Positions 10,985-22,689 of a stretch of DNA of 64,000 nt are shown here, in pieces (positions within the stretch are counted from its first letter, which is position 1; the number at the start of each line of letters is the position of its first letter). The notes under the pieces are model-generated. The model did not search any database and was not told the DNA's origin. It worked only from the letters and a program-made list of their open reading frames with translations. Location: positions 122,779,490 to 122,843,489 of the forward strand of contig CM053032.1 of the NCBI GenBank assembly GCA_028564925.1. Direction: 5' to 3'. Position numbers and translations under genes: made by a program. The stretch comes from Lithobates sylvaticus (taxonomy: Eukaryota > Chordata > Amphibia > Anura > Ranidae).

Positions 10985-11879
10985 CTCAGGGGCAGGAGCG
11001 TATCATGAAGTCAGTGGACCCATGTGCAAGATAAAAAGCGGGCCCTAGACATGGACCAAAAAAATGGCGGCACAAATTGTGTGCGTGGCTTAAATTGCTT
11101 ACAGTGAGAAGTGTAACTGCGCTGATCTCAAAAATATTAAATATATATCTTACCACAAAGCACGTGAACAAATATTATGTGTGATACATTAAACAATTGC
11201 TACATAAAACTACATTTCCTAAATCCTGCATAGTGATAGCAAAAAAGTAGAAAGTGATGATAATAATAATAATCGTGTATTGAATAGATAAACAGTCCCC
11301 TTGATCCTCTGTATAAATGGAACATCTAAATCCCACGTGCATAAGTTCACATCCCTGACTGAAATAAACTTTTCACCAATGCGTGAGACACCACCACCTT
11401 CTGAAATAGGCACTCACCAGAAACATTAAAAAATGCGCCTTTGGTTCATGCTGGGTTAACCACTCCACTCTAAGTTTGAAGATTTCCCGAATTGGTTGCT
11501 CCTCATATCTCCACATTAATCTTGATATATGTCATGGAAAGCAGACAACCATCATTGCGCAACATGTTTAAAATTTATTTAAGACAATAAAATAGGTATA
11601 TATATGTACACTCACAAGTAAAGTGCCTTTAGACCGGCACTGAGTCTTTCCAGCAGTTAGTTTTAAGGCCAGCTAGCACTGTTTCTGTGTCCCGATATTG
11701 GCATGTGGTTCAAGCCTTTATCTGGTGCGGGCTGGGGTAGGAAGTGTCATCAGCGTTTACCCAGAAGCCTCTACGCTTTTGGCATCCAATCATGCGCTTA
11801 ATATTGGACGTGGCTTAAAGGGGGTGTCGTTTAATAGAGTCTGAGATGACTTACAGTGCATAATGTGGTAAAGGTACAT

Positions 11880-12320
11880 TTGGAATGTACAGTGTGGGGG
11901 TGTATGGGGGTGGGTAGTATGTGCAGGAGAGGAGTGTGGAGTATATGGAGGTGGGTGGTATGTGCAGGGAGAGGAGTGGGTAGTATGTGCAGAAGAGGAC
12001 TAAGGAGTGTATAGCAGCGGGTAGTATGTGCAGGAGAGGGGTGCGGAATGTATGATGATGGGTAGTATGTGCAGGAGAAGGGTGTGGAGTATATGGAGGT
12101 GGGTAGTATGTGCAGGAGAGGAGTGTGGAGTTTATGGAGGTGGGTGGTATGTGCAGGGAGAGGAGTGGGTAGTATGTGCAGAAGAGGACTAAGGAGTGTA
12201 TGGCGGCGGGTAGTATGTGCAGGAGAGGAGTGCGGAATGTATGATGATGGGTAGTATGTGCAGGAGAAGGGTGTGGAGCATACGCGATGGGTAGTTTGTG
12301 CAGAAGAGGGGTGTGGAGTG
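11880..12320. repeat. 41-bp minisatellite (left part)
   Basis: Tandem units resembling GGGTAGTATGTGCAGGAGAG plus GAGTGTGGAGTATATGGAGGT. A longer period of about 190 bases is also visible (blocks near 11921 and 12112). The array is cut by the inner hAT at 12320 and continues at 14969-15095. Confidence 0.85.
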
Positions 12321-14968
12321 CAGTGGCGGTGCGTCTATAAGGGTGCACGGGCACCGCACCCTCTCTCCAACCAGCTCCCTCTGTGTAGAATGGACAGATT
12401 CATGCATTGCATGTGTAGCGCAGGAGTTTTTGCCACCTAAGTTACTATGTAAATATGTGATGTTCTTTAAACAAGAGTTTGGCTCCCTCTAGCGTCCATT
12501 TGATTTAATGTTACTGAGACATTTGTTCGGTTTTATTAAGCCATGAAAGAAAAGCATTGGGGTAGATGTAGTGAAGGAGGAAGTGACTCTTATGTTAAAA
12601 CTTAGTCGGCAAACTACAGACCCACAATGCCCATTTACCTACCCACAAGTCCCAGTCACAGAATTGCCTGCTGGGTAAAGAAAAAAAAAGGGACAGGCAT
12701 GGCATGTTTACAGGCTCTTGGGACGCCATTCAAAGCCTGCATGCAGGGAAGTCTGTGTGTGACTGTGGCCTGGAAGGCACGGAACGGAATTGTTTGGCCT
12801 CTGAGGAGCTCCAGAGCATAGTCAGCTGGACCAGCGTGCGGATGGACCAGAGGACCCAAGATTTCTAAAGGTTTCCTGCACTACAGTCGCATCAGCCATC
12901 AGAAGGAGCGGCGGGGTGTGACGGCGCCAGTTCGGAGAAGCTTGAGACACTAGGAGAGGAGCCTGACAGGCATCTAGACCTGTGTTGGTGAGCGGGCACT
13001 TGCCCAGATAAATACAGAGCACTGTTGTTGTTTAAACTAGTTCCAGACTGTCGCTGGGAGCTGTAAACCCACAGGAGTAGTTCAATCAGACATATACTGT
13101 GTACAATACAACTTCAGGGTTGTTTTCCCCCTGCACTGCAAAGCAATATTGAATCGCCATCTTTATTAGAGAGGGAGCTATACAAGCGTATTCTATGGGA
13201 AGACTTTCAGTTACCAGCACACCAGTTCTACTATTAACTTACTGCTTACTAATTTCCTCACTTGGATTTACAAACACTGCAGTATAATCTAATTGAGATA
13301 GCTGAAGAGGAAGAAGAAAAGAGACTTTGTGATTTCCTATACAGCATCATAACTTCAGGTTCACAGAGATGCACTGTACTGTAATCTAAGGGGAGCCCTT
13401 GAGTACATTATATGAACAAAGGTATTAGGTTCACTTTTCTGCAGGTTTTCGTATACACTTTGATTGTTATCACTGTCATCCCACATTGTAATGATCCCTT
13501 GTTTAGTGTGTTAAACAAGCTTCTTCAGTAAACTGTTTATGTGGTTAAGCTACGACTTGTGTGAGAATATCTATCATTACAGCTGGTGGAGTGACAACTA
13601 CAAAGGTAATGGTAAATATCCATTATAGTGTGTTATTACTGTATTTTCCTCTACCATTGGGTCTTGCATTAACATTGGGGTCAAGCCATTCTTTGGGGTT
13701 GATAGGCAGAGTGCAGGCCTAATTAATTATCAGCAGCTCCTTAGGGGGTCAGTGCTACACATGAATCTATCCATGGCCGCTGTAGACATTCCCTATTCAG
13801 GCAACCCACCCATTTTCAGCTGCCGTGCACCAGAATTATAGCGGTGGGGGAGGTGTTTTTGATGCACCTGATTAGAGCCATAGGCTCTACTAAGCTTCAA
13901 AAAAGGTGAACTGTGAGCACAAAGCACTGCGCTTGCAGTTCACCCAGGTGGGTTAGCAAAGCAAATGAATATTTGCTTTGCCAACACTGAGCTGCCTCTC
14001 AGCCAATCAGGAGGCGCAAGTCTAATAGCCGTCATATGATTGGCTGAATGCACAGACGTCCTGATTGGATGACTAACGTAACGGAAGACTGGAAGGACAG
14101 ACAACCATGGAGGACACAGGAGCACCCCGCCGTGACCTTCTGCATATCCCACAGTTCGCCACCATCACCCACCACCAGGATGGGGTAAGTGTGTGCCGGT
14201 CAGACGGCGAGTGGCGGGGGGGTCACAGAGGTTACAAATGATGGGTCACAGAGGCTACATATGATGGGCACACAGGCTGCACATGATGGGCACACAGGCT
14301 ACATATGATGGGCACACAAGCTACATATGATGGGCACACAGGCTACATATGATGGGCACACAGGCTGCATATGATGGGCACACAGGCTACATATGATGAG
14401 CACAAAGGCTGCATATGATGGGCACACAAGCTGCATTTGATGAGCACAGACGCTACATATGATGGGCACTAGCTACATATGATGGGCACAGAGGCTGCAT
14501 ATGATGGGCACACAGGCTGCATATGATGGGCACACAGGCTACATATAATGGGCACACAGGCTGCATATGATGGGCACACAGGCTGCATATGATTGGCACA
14601 CAGGCTGCATTTCATGGGCACAGAGGCTATATATGATGGGCACAGAGGCTACATATGATGGGCACAGACGCTGCATATGATGTGCACAGGCGCTACATAT
14701 GATGGGCACAGTGGCTGAATTTGATGTGACACAGTGGCTGCATTTTATGGGGCACAGTGGCTGCATTTGATGGGCACAGTGGCTGCAATTGATGGGCGCA
14801 GTGGCTGCAATTGATGGGCGCAGTGGCTGCATTTGATGTCTCAGTGGCTGCATTTTATGGGCACAGTGGCTGCAATTGATGGCACAGTGAGGCTGCAATT
14901 GAGGTTTTTTTTTAGAATTTTTTAGTTTGTTTGCACCCCCCAAAAATTTGCAGCACCAGCCGCTACTG
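12321..14968. mobile_element. hAT-type non-autonomous element (inner)
   Basis: Flanked by GTGGAGTG (12313-12320 and 14969-14976). Ends are CAGTGGCGGTGCGTC left and CAGTAGCGGCTGGTGC on the reverse strand at the right. It sits inside the minisatellite of the outer element. The interior includes unassigned non-coding sequence (12400-13830), a promoter-like stretch with inverted CCAAT boxes near 14000-14080, a splice donor (GGGGTAAGT, about 14180) and a 22-bp minisatellite. No transposase is seen. Confidence 0.9.
14225..14905. repeat. 22-bp minisatellite inside inner hAT
   Basis: About 30 tandem units close to GGCTACATATGATGGGCACACA. Units drift towards GTGGCTGCATTTGATGGG-type variants at the right side. 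It creates a long spurious ORF on the reverse strand that should not be annotated. Confidence 0.9.
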
Positions 14969-15310
14969 GTGGAGTGTATGGTGGTGGGTAGTATATGCAG
15001 GAGAGGAGTGCAGTGTGTGTATGGAAGTGGGTAGTATGTAAAGAAGAGGAGTATGGCGTGTATGGAGGTAGTGGGTAGTATGTGCAGAATGGTGTCAGTA
15101 GGGCAGTGAACGATGTCAGTAGTTCTTTATTTTTTTACAATTACATTTTTTTTTTCTCCAAAATAGTTTTGGGGGGTCAGTGGATGGTGTCAGTAGGGCA
15201 GTGGATGGTGTTAGTAGAGCAACGGACAGTGACAGAATTTTTTTGTTTTTATTATTTCCACAATGATTGGGGGTAGTGGACAGTGTCAGTAGGGCAGTGG
15301 ATGGTGTCAG
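14969..15310. repeat. Minisatellite, right part, plus a second short repeat
   Basis: The 41-bp array resumes at 14969 after the inner hAT and fades near 15095. It is followed by spaced units of GTCAGTAGGGCAGTGGATGG to about 15310. Confidence 0.75.
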
Positions 15311-16154
15311 CTAGTTTTTTTTGTTTTTATTACTTTATTATCTATTATTTTTTATTTATTATTTAATTTTGTAATATTTATTGAATTTTTTTTTGGTGGT
15401 GGGCTTTGAGATAACAGGGGTCTAAACAGACCCCTGACATCTTCCCTTTGAGACAGAGAAAGGGACTGAGGACACAGATTCCCCAGTCCCTTTCTCAGCA
15501 GTCTCAGCATTGAAAATGAATAGACAGGAGACACAATGGCTCCGGTTCATTCATAAACTAAACACACAGTTTACTCTGCTCAGTTATCAGAGGACACTAG
15601 AGTGATCGGTAGTAATCACTCTGTGTCTAATTCAGAACAGGAAGGGGCTGGTAAACCACATACTGTATTTACCGGCCCCTTCCTCCGCTCTCCATCCTGA
15701 CATATCCCCGCAGCCGGCGGGAGAGGAGAGGAGAGGAGGGAGAAGGCTGCGGGGGGATGAGAGCGGGCAGAGGAGGAGCACACAGCAGGCCGGAGGAGGA
15801 GACCGGGGCAGATAAAGACACAGGGGGCGGAGGAGGACCCCGGGGCAGAGAAAGACACAGGGGGGGGAGGAGGACCCCGGGGCAGATAAAGACACAGTGC
15901 GAAGGAGGACACAGGGAACAGCCGGGGATAATCGGTGCAGCGGGGGACAACTGTGAGCACCGATCTCCCTGAATGAGATTTCAGCTGACAGCTGTGGGAG
16001 GGAGAGGAGGAGAAGAAGCTATGCTCACAGTTGTCCCCTGCCACACCGATCATCCCTGGCTGTCAAGGCACAATTATCCATGTGTGCAGGGTGGTCACAG
16101 TGGGCCCCCTCCCCCCTTGGGAGCCCGTGTGCAGTGAACATCCTGTACACATGG
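15311..16154. other. Non-coding interior of outer hAT
   Basis: No gene seen. It contains an AT-rich run (15315-15400) and purine-rich CGGAGGAGGA-type sequence at 15720-15930. A sequence near 15970-16060 resembles in reverse the one near 15920-15970 (GATAATCGGTGCAGCGGGGG against CACCGATCATCCCTGGCTG), forming a weak inverted repeat. Confidence 0.5.
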
Positions 16155-16176
16155 ATGATACGCCACTGCTCAGGGG

Positions 16177-16388
16177 GGCTGAATACAAATGTACACCACA
16201 CTTTTCACATATTTATTTGTAAAAAGATTTAAAAAACATTTATCATTTTCCTTTCAGTTCACAATTATGTGCCACTTTGTGTTGGTCTATCACATAAAAT
16301 CCCAATAAAATACATTTACGTTTTTGGTCGTAACATAAAAAAATTTAGAAAATTTAAAGGGGTGTGAATAATTTTTCAAGGCACTGTA
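16177..16388 (+). mobile_element. Tc1-like element, right end (continues from 10984)
   Basis: This is the 3' UTR and right terminal repeat of the Tc1 element begun at 10760. It contains the widely shared vertebrate Tc1 sequence around TTTTATGTGATAGACCAACA (reverse strand) and ends TTTCAAGGCACTG followed by TA (16387-16388), the Tc1 target. Joining it to 10984 needs removal of exactly one copy of CTCAGGGG and the hAT between. Confidence 0.85.
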
Positions 16389-16453
16389 AAAAGGTGATAG
16401 AGAATACATAGGCAGCACAGGAGGATATAAGGATGAAAAACATTAGTCTATGG

Positions 16454-16950
16454 TTTAAAGTGGAGTTCCACCCAAAAAAAAAAAAAATGTCATGAATGTG
16501 CATGAAATCAATAAAAAAAATATTTGGAGAATTTTTTTTTTTTTTACTTACCTTTTTTTTCCTGTTGCTATGTGGTCCCTCGAAATCTACCTCCTTCACC
16601 GCCTGGGCTCCTGAGGTCACTTCCCTCCGCTCGCCACTGCTCCAGAGAGATGTGTGTCATCATTTTCCAGGACTCAGTGGGCTGCACTGAGGGCTGCGGT
16701 ACTTGCGATTCTAGGGGGATTTTGGCGCCATTTTTAATATGGGACTAAAGCCCTTTGTTTATATCCTCCAACAGCAGAGACAGAGCAACCAGCATAGGAG
16801 AAGGATGTGTGGCGAGAGGCTCGAGCATTGCTTTGTTCTATCGATTGCACCCTGATTGCTCATCACCAGCAATTTTTCACAAATAAAAGGTAAGTGATGA
16901 CATATTGTATTTATAATTTATTGTATACATCTGTGATTCTGTAGTGGAGC
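16454..16950. mobile_element. Probable small DNA transposon fragment (AAGTGGAGTTCCACCC type)
   Basis: Begins TTTAAAGTGGAGTTCCACCC, a terminal sequence I associate with abundant frog miniature elements. A weak inverse match (GTAGTGGAGC) lies near 16945. The right end is degraded, so the family and limits are uncertain. The following 17000-17400 is AT-rich with no gene seen. Confidence 0.4.
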
Positions 16951-17414
16951 TTTTTTTGTACTTTATTATTTTTTTTGTTAACATTTAAAACCTTGTTTTA
17001 CTATTTTTTTTGTTGGGATTCTTGTTTGTTTAATGAATTTTTTTATTTATTTTTTATATTATTTTTCGGTTTATTTGGAGTTAATATTCCCTCCCAGTTA
17101 TATGCCTGTCCTTTGTATTTTTAAATGGTTTTCTATTCCTTTTTTTTTTTATTATTTATTGCAATTTAAATTGACTTTCTTTTCCCCTATTTATTTTTTT
17201 TATTTATTTTAGTATTGTTATTATTTTTATATACATTTTTAATTTTATATTTCAGATTAACTTTTATTCGTAACCTCAGATTGATTGGTTATTTGTGGTA
17301 AAATAATTTTTTTTGTCAATTGCCAGGTATTGTTATTAAAAAATATCAATTTTTTTTGGTTTACAATATATATTTTAGATCCTCTCTCCTCTATTCCACC
17401 ATTACTCAATCCCT

Positions 17415-17530
17415 CCCACCAGACTGCTCACTCCCTCCCACCAGACTGCTCACTCCCTCCCACCAGCCTGCTCACTCCCTCCCACCAGCCTGCTCACTCC
17501 CTCCCACCAGCCTGCTCACTCCCTCCCACT
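17415..17530. repeat. 20-bp tandem repeat
   Basis: About six near-perfect units of CTGCTCACTCCCTCCCACCA. Confidence 0.95.
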
Positions 17531-17699
17531 ATTATTTTTAAATTTAAATTTTTTTTTTTTTGTTCCTATTATCTAGATTGAATAGACAATTGGATTTGAT
17601 TATTTTCAAAACCAAGCAAATCAAACTTCAATATGAGTTCTTTTGTTGTAAATACTTGCAATAAGTAATGTTTTGTTTTATGTGTTAATTATATTTTCT

Positions 17700-18165
17700 A
17701 TTCTCGTTTGCTCCTCTCTCCATCTCTCTTCTCTCCTTCTTTCTCTTGCTTGCTCTTCTCTCTTTCTTTTTCTTTATCTTGCTCTTTCTTCTCTCACTTG
17801 CTCTTCTCTCCTTTGCTGGTTTCTTTTTTCATCTCACATGCTTTTCTCTCGCTCGCTCTTTTCTTTCTCTTCGTTCTCTTTGTTTCTATCGCTCGCTCTT
17901 TTCTCTTTCTTTCTCTCGCTCGCTGTTCTCTCTTTCTCTCGCTCGCTCTTCTCTATTTCTCTTTCTATCGCTCGCTCTTTTCTCTTTCTTTCTCTTGCTC
18001 GCTCTTTCGCTTTCTCTTTTTTTCTATCGCTCACTCTTCTCCCTTTTCTTTTTCTCTCACTCGCTCTTCTCTCTTTCTATCACTCGCTCTTTTCTCTTTC
18101 TTTCTCTCGCTAGCTCTTTTCTCTTTCTTTCTCTCGCTCGCTCTTCTTGCTTTCTCTTTTTTCTT
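17700..18165. repeat. Pyrimidine satellite with CTCGCTCGCTCTT core (copy 1)
   Basis: Irregular units of TCTTTCTCTCGCTCGCTCTT, about 20-25 bases long, with almost no purines except the G of CTCG. It ends directly at the 3' end of a minus-strand L1. The same satellite occurs at 29965-30750. Confidence 0.9.
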
Positions 18166-18698
18166 TTTTTTTTAATTCTTTATTTCTTTACAGGAAAACA
18201 GAAATATACAACTTAAGCATAAAAGAAAAGTACGGCATAGCATTTACATCATATTGTTTCACATTATCTTCATGTTACATACATGCTGCTACCTTTCTAT
18301 ATTCTAAATCTGTAGACCTGTATTTTCTTTACATTTCCCTCTTAGTTACCCCCTGCTTTATCTGCTATGCTAAACCCCCCCCCCCCCCCCCCCAAAAAAA
18401 AAAAAAAAAACATTTCCCCTATCCCCTCCCCCCTCTCCCGGCCCATCAAGTCCACTCTAAGTATACCTCTTGAGTTTTATTTAGATTAATCCCAAGCTTC
18501 CTCTCCAATCTGTCTCTTACCTTCCTCAGTTTGCAAAAAGAGCTCCCATGGAGCCCATATTTGGGATATTTGTTCTTTTTTACTTATATGTAAGATGTAG
18601 ATATCATATTTTCCATGATCCCTATATTTCTCACTTTGTTGAGCCACATGGAGATCTGAGGTGCACTTGGATTCTTCCAGCATGCAGTTATAGAACTT

Positions 18699-21600
18699 TT
18701 AGCAGCATTCACCATGTGACTCAACAGTGAGTTTTTGTATTTCTCCAGGGGAATTTGTGAGGATTGTAAGAGAAAGAAGAAAGTCCCAGGGAATCTGATA
18801 TTCCGTAAACAGTTGAGTAATTCTCTGGACTTCCTGCCAAAAATTTTTAATTATTGGGCATGTCCAAAAAATATGTGCTATAGTGCCCCTTTCTTGGCAG
18901 CCCCTCCAGCACCTGTCCGAAGCCGTTTGGGAGAATTTATTCATTAATGAGGGTGTATAGTACCATCGCGTTAAAATTTTATAATTCAATTCCTGAATCT
19001 TGATACATCTGGAAGAGTTTAAGGTTAAATGTATTATCTTCTGTTGTTGGTCTGTTGTGAAACTTTGTTCCAAATCTCTCTCCCACTTTCCCAGACTTAA
19101 CATCTTAAAGTGCTCAGGAGGGGCAGTCAACAGGGCGTATATCTTAAGCCCCATACACACGGTCGGACAATCCGCGGACCAGGTCCGTCGGATCATGTCC
19201 GTCGTACTTTGTCCGATGTTGGTTTTGCGTACACACGGTCGGACAAAGTTGTCGGAAAATCCGATCATTCTGAACGTGGTGACGTTTGTTGCCTACGACG
19301 GGACAACGTAGAGGCTAGTAGCCAATAGCTTTGGTCTTGTAATGTGATCTGAGCATGCGTAGCACTTTGTCCGGTCGGACAACCGTACACACGATCGGGT
19401 TTGGTGTGATCGGACCGGGTTGTCGGCAAATCTTTCCAGCAGGAGATAAGACTTTGTCCGTCGGACAAACCGACGAACACTGTCCGATGGTGCATACACA
19501 CGGTCTGATTTTTCAACAACATTGTCCGATCGGACAGAATCCATGAAAAAGTCCGACCGTGTGTATGGGGCTTAAGAGATACCGTGGGAGAAGGGCCCTT
19601 TCTCCTCACAGTATCTCTCAAATTTTGTTCTTGGGCGATTATAGCTTTCCTGGGACCCCAGAGATTCCAGGTAGTGTCCCATCTGTCGTGCTTGCCAGAA
19701 AGGTAATTTAAACTGACCTCCCATATTCATTAGTAGATCTATTGTTGACCAATTATTAAGATTAAAGAAATGCAAGGCTTGAAAGATGCCTCTATCTTTC
19801 AATTTTTTGAATACCCCTGGCTCAAGATAGGAAACAGTGGGGATTTCATTGAAGAGAATTTAGGATTCTGGATGACCTTTACTCCCGTCCGAAGTGTGGG
19901 CCCTATCAGGGGGTGTGTTTTTACTGCAGGAGGGATAGCAGCGTAGCACCATATTGCTCTATTAAGTGGGATCATACTGACATGTTGCTCAATATTAATC
20001 CATAATTTACTCCCTTCATGTCGACCCCAGTCTATTATTCTACCCAATTGGGACGCTTGGTAATATTTATATAGATCTGGCGCTGCTATTCCTCCCGCAG
20101 TTTTTAATAGGGTCAACAGTTTTCTATTTATCCTAGGGCGCCTACTCGCCCAAATGAATTTTGTAAAAACGCCTCTCACTCGATTAAAGAAGGCCAAGGG
20201 GACAAACACAGGTAAAGCCTGAAAAAGATACAGGAATTTCGGTACAATACTCATTTTTAAAATATTACTTCTCCCAAACCAGGAGTGACGAGCTTTACTC
20301 CATTTTTCCAGTAATGCTGTTACTTCTTTAATTAAAGGTGGATAATTCAAAGTATAGATATCTGTTAGCTTCGGTGGGATATAAATTCCTAAATATTTTA
20401 ATGCACTTGATGTCCATCTGAACTTGAAACTATTTACTAAGTTCTTACGTAGGGGGCGCTCCAGAGACGCGCCCCATCGCCTCCGACTTACTGTAGTTTA
20501 TTTTAAAATTCGACTGGGCGCCATAATCTTCCACCTCCTTTATAAGGTTTGGAAGTGATATCTGTGGGTTTGTGATTGAAAAGAGTAAGTCGTCCGCATA
20601 TGCGGAAACTTTGTACTCGTATTTTCCAACATAGATGCCACTAATATCCGGATTCTGGCGAATTTTATTTAACAAGGGCTCCAAAGTCAAAACAAATAAT
20701 AGAGGCGATAGGGGGCATCCCTGGCGCGTCCCATTTGATATAGGAAAGTACTCTGAGTGTACTCCATTAGCCTTTACCAAGGCTTGTGGTGTAGAATATA
20801 TCCCTTCAATCCAAAGTAGCATTCTATCTCCAAAATCCATATGTTTTAACACTCCCCTCATAAAAGTCCAGTTAACCCTATCAAAGGCCTTTTCGGCATC
20901 TGTATTCACGAAGACACTTGACATCTCTTTCTGATTTACATATTGGAGCAAATTTAACACTTTAATAGTACTGTCTCTAGCTTCTCGTGTGGGGACGAAC
21001 CCCACTTGATCCAAATGTACTAACTGTATCAAGTACGGTTGTATACGGGATGCAAGTATCTTCGTGAATATTTTCATGTCCACATTTAATAGGGATATTG
21101 GACGGAAGCTACTGCACACTGACTGGTCTTTCCCTTCTTTGGGTAGTAGTACAATATGTGCCTTCAGCGCCTCTACTGGTGGGGTTGATATTTGACCCCA
21201 TGTATTAACGGTCTTGGATAAATATGGGCTTAATATTGGAAAAAAGCTTTTGAAATATTGCGAAGAGAACCCGTCCGGGCCAGGTGCCTTCCCATTCTTC
21301 ATCGTCTTTATTTCCAATATCACTTCCTCTGTTGTGATTGGCAACTCCATCTCTGAACGAGCTGAAGGTGACAGTCTGGTTAATTGTGAGGAGGTCAAAT
21401 ATTCTTCCATCAACTGGGAGGATACAGGGGGGATTGGTATGTTATATAATGCCCTGTAGAATTCTCTGAATTCCCTTACAATATCTTTAGGCATATAGGT
21501 TTTTTGACCTCCCTCTGTTTTGATACAAGGAATATAAGACCTCTTCTGTTGTTCTTTTAATTTTTTAGCTAAAACTCTACCGCACTTATCTCCTGATTCG

Positions 21601-22670
21601 TATATTACTCTTTTCCCTTGTTGCAGGATTGCCCTAGCTTTATACCTGAGAAGATCTGATAATTGTCTTCTCAAATCAGCTAACTCAATTCCTTTTCCAG
21701 TGTCTTTTTGTGATTTTTCTCAATTTCCTGTATCCTTTCCAGTAATCCCCTCGTCTTCTCCTCCCTGGCTCTCTTCACTCGAGTGCCATGCTTAATCAAG
21801 ATACCTCTAATTACCGCCTTATGGGCTTCCCAGACTATTCCCATATCCGTCTCCCCAACATCGTTTATTTGGAAATATGAATTAATTTCTGTAATTAGAT
21901 CATCTCGAATTTCGGGACACTGTAACAGGCTTTCGTTTAATCGCCATCTCCATTCCATTTTTTGAGTCGCTCCTATCAGATTTATCCTCATTGTAATTGG
22001 TGCATGATCTGACCAGGTAATATTTCCTATCTGAGTATCCCGAACCTTCGAGAGTATCTGTTGTGGTATTAAAAAAAGGTCAATTCACGAGTATATCTGA
22101 TGTGGGTTGGAAAAAAAAAGTAAAGTCCTTCTCTTCTGCATGAAAGGCCCTCCAAACATCTACTAATTGGAATTCTGCTAACTTTCTAGTTATATTTTTT
22201 CTTAATCCAATCGATTTTGAGGAGGTTCCCTTAGATGTATCTAATTTAGGATCAAGAGGGATATTAAAATCCCCCCCCTATTATCAGGATTCCATCCTTA
22301 AATTCCATTAATTTAGATAAGGCCTTCTTCAGAAAGCTATCTTGATGTAAATTTAGGGCGTATATGGTAGCTAAAGTCACCTTTACTGTACCTATATATC
22401 CCTTAAGAAAGATATATCTTCCTCCTTCATCCTGACATTTCTCCACTAATGACCAGGCAATTCTATTGGAAATTAAAATTGCTACTCCTTTTGTTTTAGC
22501 TACCTGATTACAGGCATAATATACATTGGGGAAATGTCTGTTTTGGAGATATAAAAAAGCCCCTGCTTTCAGGTGCGTTTCTGGCACCATCCCCACATCT
22601 GTTTTTAGACGCTTGAACTCATTTGGGAGTGTTTAATCCTTTAGCATTCAGTGAGGTAATACCTATCCCG
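18699..22670 (-). pseudogene. L1 ORF2 (endonuclease, reverse transcriptase, Cys knuckle), decayed
   Basis: From the N-terminus: SLNAKGLNTPK near 22640, endonuclease blocks MVPETHLKAG and KTKGVAILISN (22596-22264), linker, then RT: GKAPGPDGFSS, FRPISLLNVDMKIFTKILA, VFVNTDAEKAFDRVNW, NGTRQGCPLSPLLFVL and the catalytic SAYADDLLFS (21674-20445). The C-terminal part continues at 20350-19576 and, beyond the inserted element, 19147-18699 with CWRGCQERGTIAHIFWTC. Several frame changes and stops break it (near 20400, 21680 and 22000-22260). ORF2 proteins nick DNA and copy the RNA; no ORF1 was recognised. Confidence 0.85.
19148..19571. mobile_element. 424-bp miniature inverted-repeat element in L1
   Basis: Flanked by TTAA (19144-19147 and 19572-19575). 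Ends read GCCCCATACACACGGTCGGA from both sides. Many short GTCCG/CGGAC motifs fill the subterminal parts. It cuts the C-terminal coding part of L1 copy 2. The TTAA could also be read as a 3-bp TTA/TAA target, so piggyBac/Kolobok and Harbinger types are both possible. Confidence 0.85.
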
Positions 22671-22689
22671 TCCATTTTCCTCCGGGCCT

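Larger units (their letters stand above)
10993..16168. mobile_element. hAT-type non-autonomous element (outer), inserted in Tc1
   Basis: The 8-bp CTCAGGGG duplication (10985-10992 and 16169-16176) flanks terminal repeats CAGGAGCGTATCAT (10993) and, on the reverse strand at the right end, CAGTGGCGTATCAT (16155-16168), which match at 12 of 14 bases. CAGNGGCGTA ends are typical of hAT. The interior holds a 41-bp minisatellite, a second hAT element and a GTCAGTAGGGCAGTGGATG repeat at about 15095-15310. No transposase was found, so it depends on a helper. Confidence 0.9.
18170..22680 (-). mobile_element. L1 retrotransposon (copy 2), minus strand, near full ORF2
   Basis: The 3' end is at about 18170 and ORF2 reads leftward from about 22670. 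It is interrupted by a 424-bp element (19148-19571). Sequence to 24283 on the right may be its 5' region, because the block 24160-24283 matches the block just upstream of the next L1. A (GA)n run lies at 22710-22745. Confidence 0.8.

Noticed and set aside
11851-12354. Pro/His/Tyr-rich repeat protein on the minus strand
   Set aside because: Translation of the 41-bp minisatellite; not a gene.
12510-13585. Possible solo LTR-like stretch (starts TG, ends CA) in the inner hAT
   Set aside because: No flanking duplication, no clear polyadenylation signal and no neighbouring element parts; too weak to call.
14539-14943. Reverse-strand repeat protein with HKMQP/CAHH-type units
   Set aside because: It is the translation of the 22-bp minisatellite inside a hAT element; repeat units mutate without regard to codons.
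17700-18216. Three overlapping long open frames rich in Ser, Leu and Phe
   Set aside because: They follow from the pyrimidine satellite composition; all three frames are open and no domain is present.
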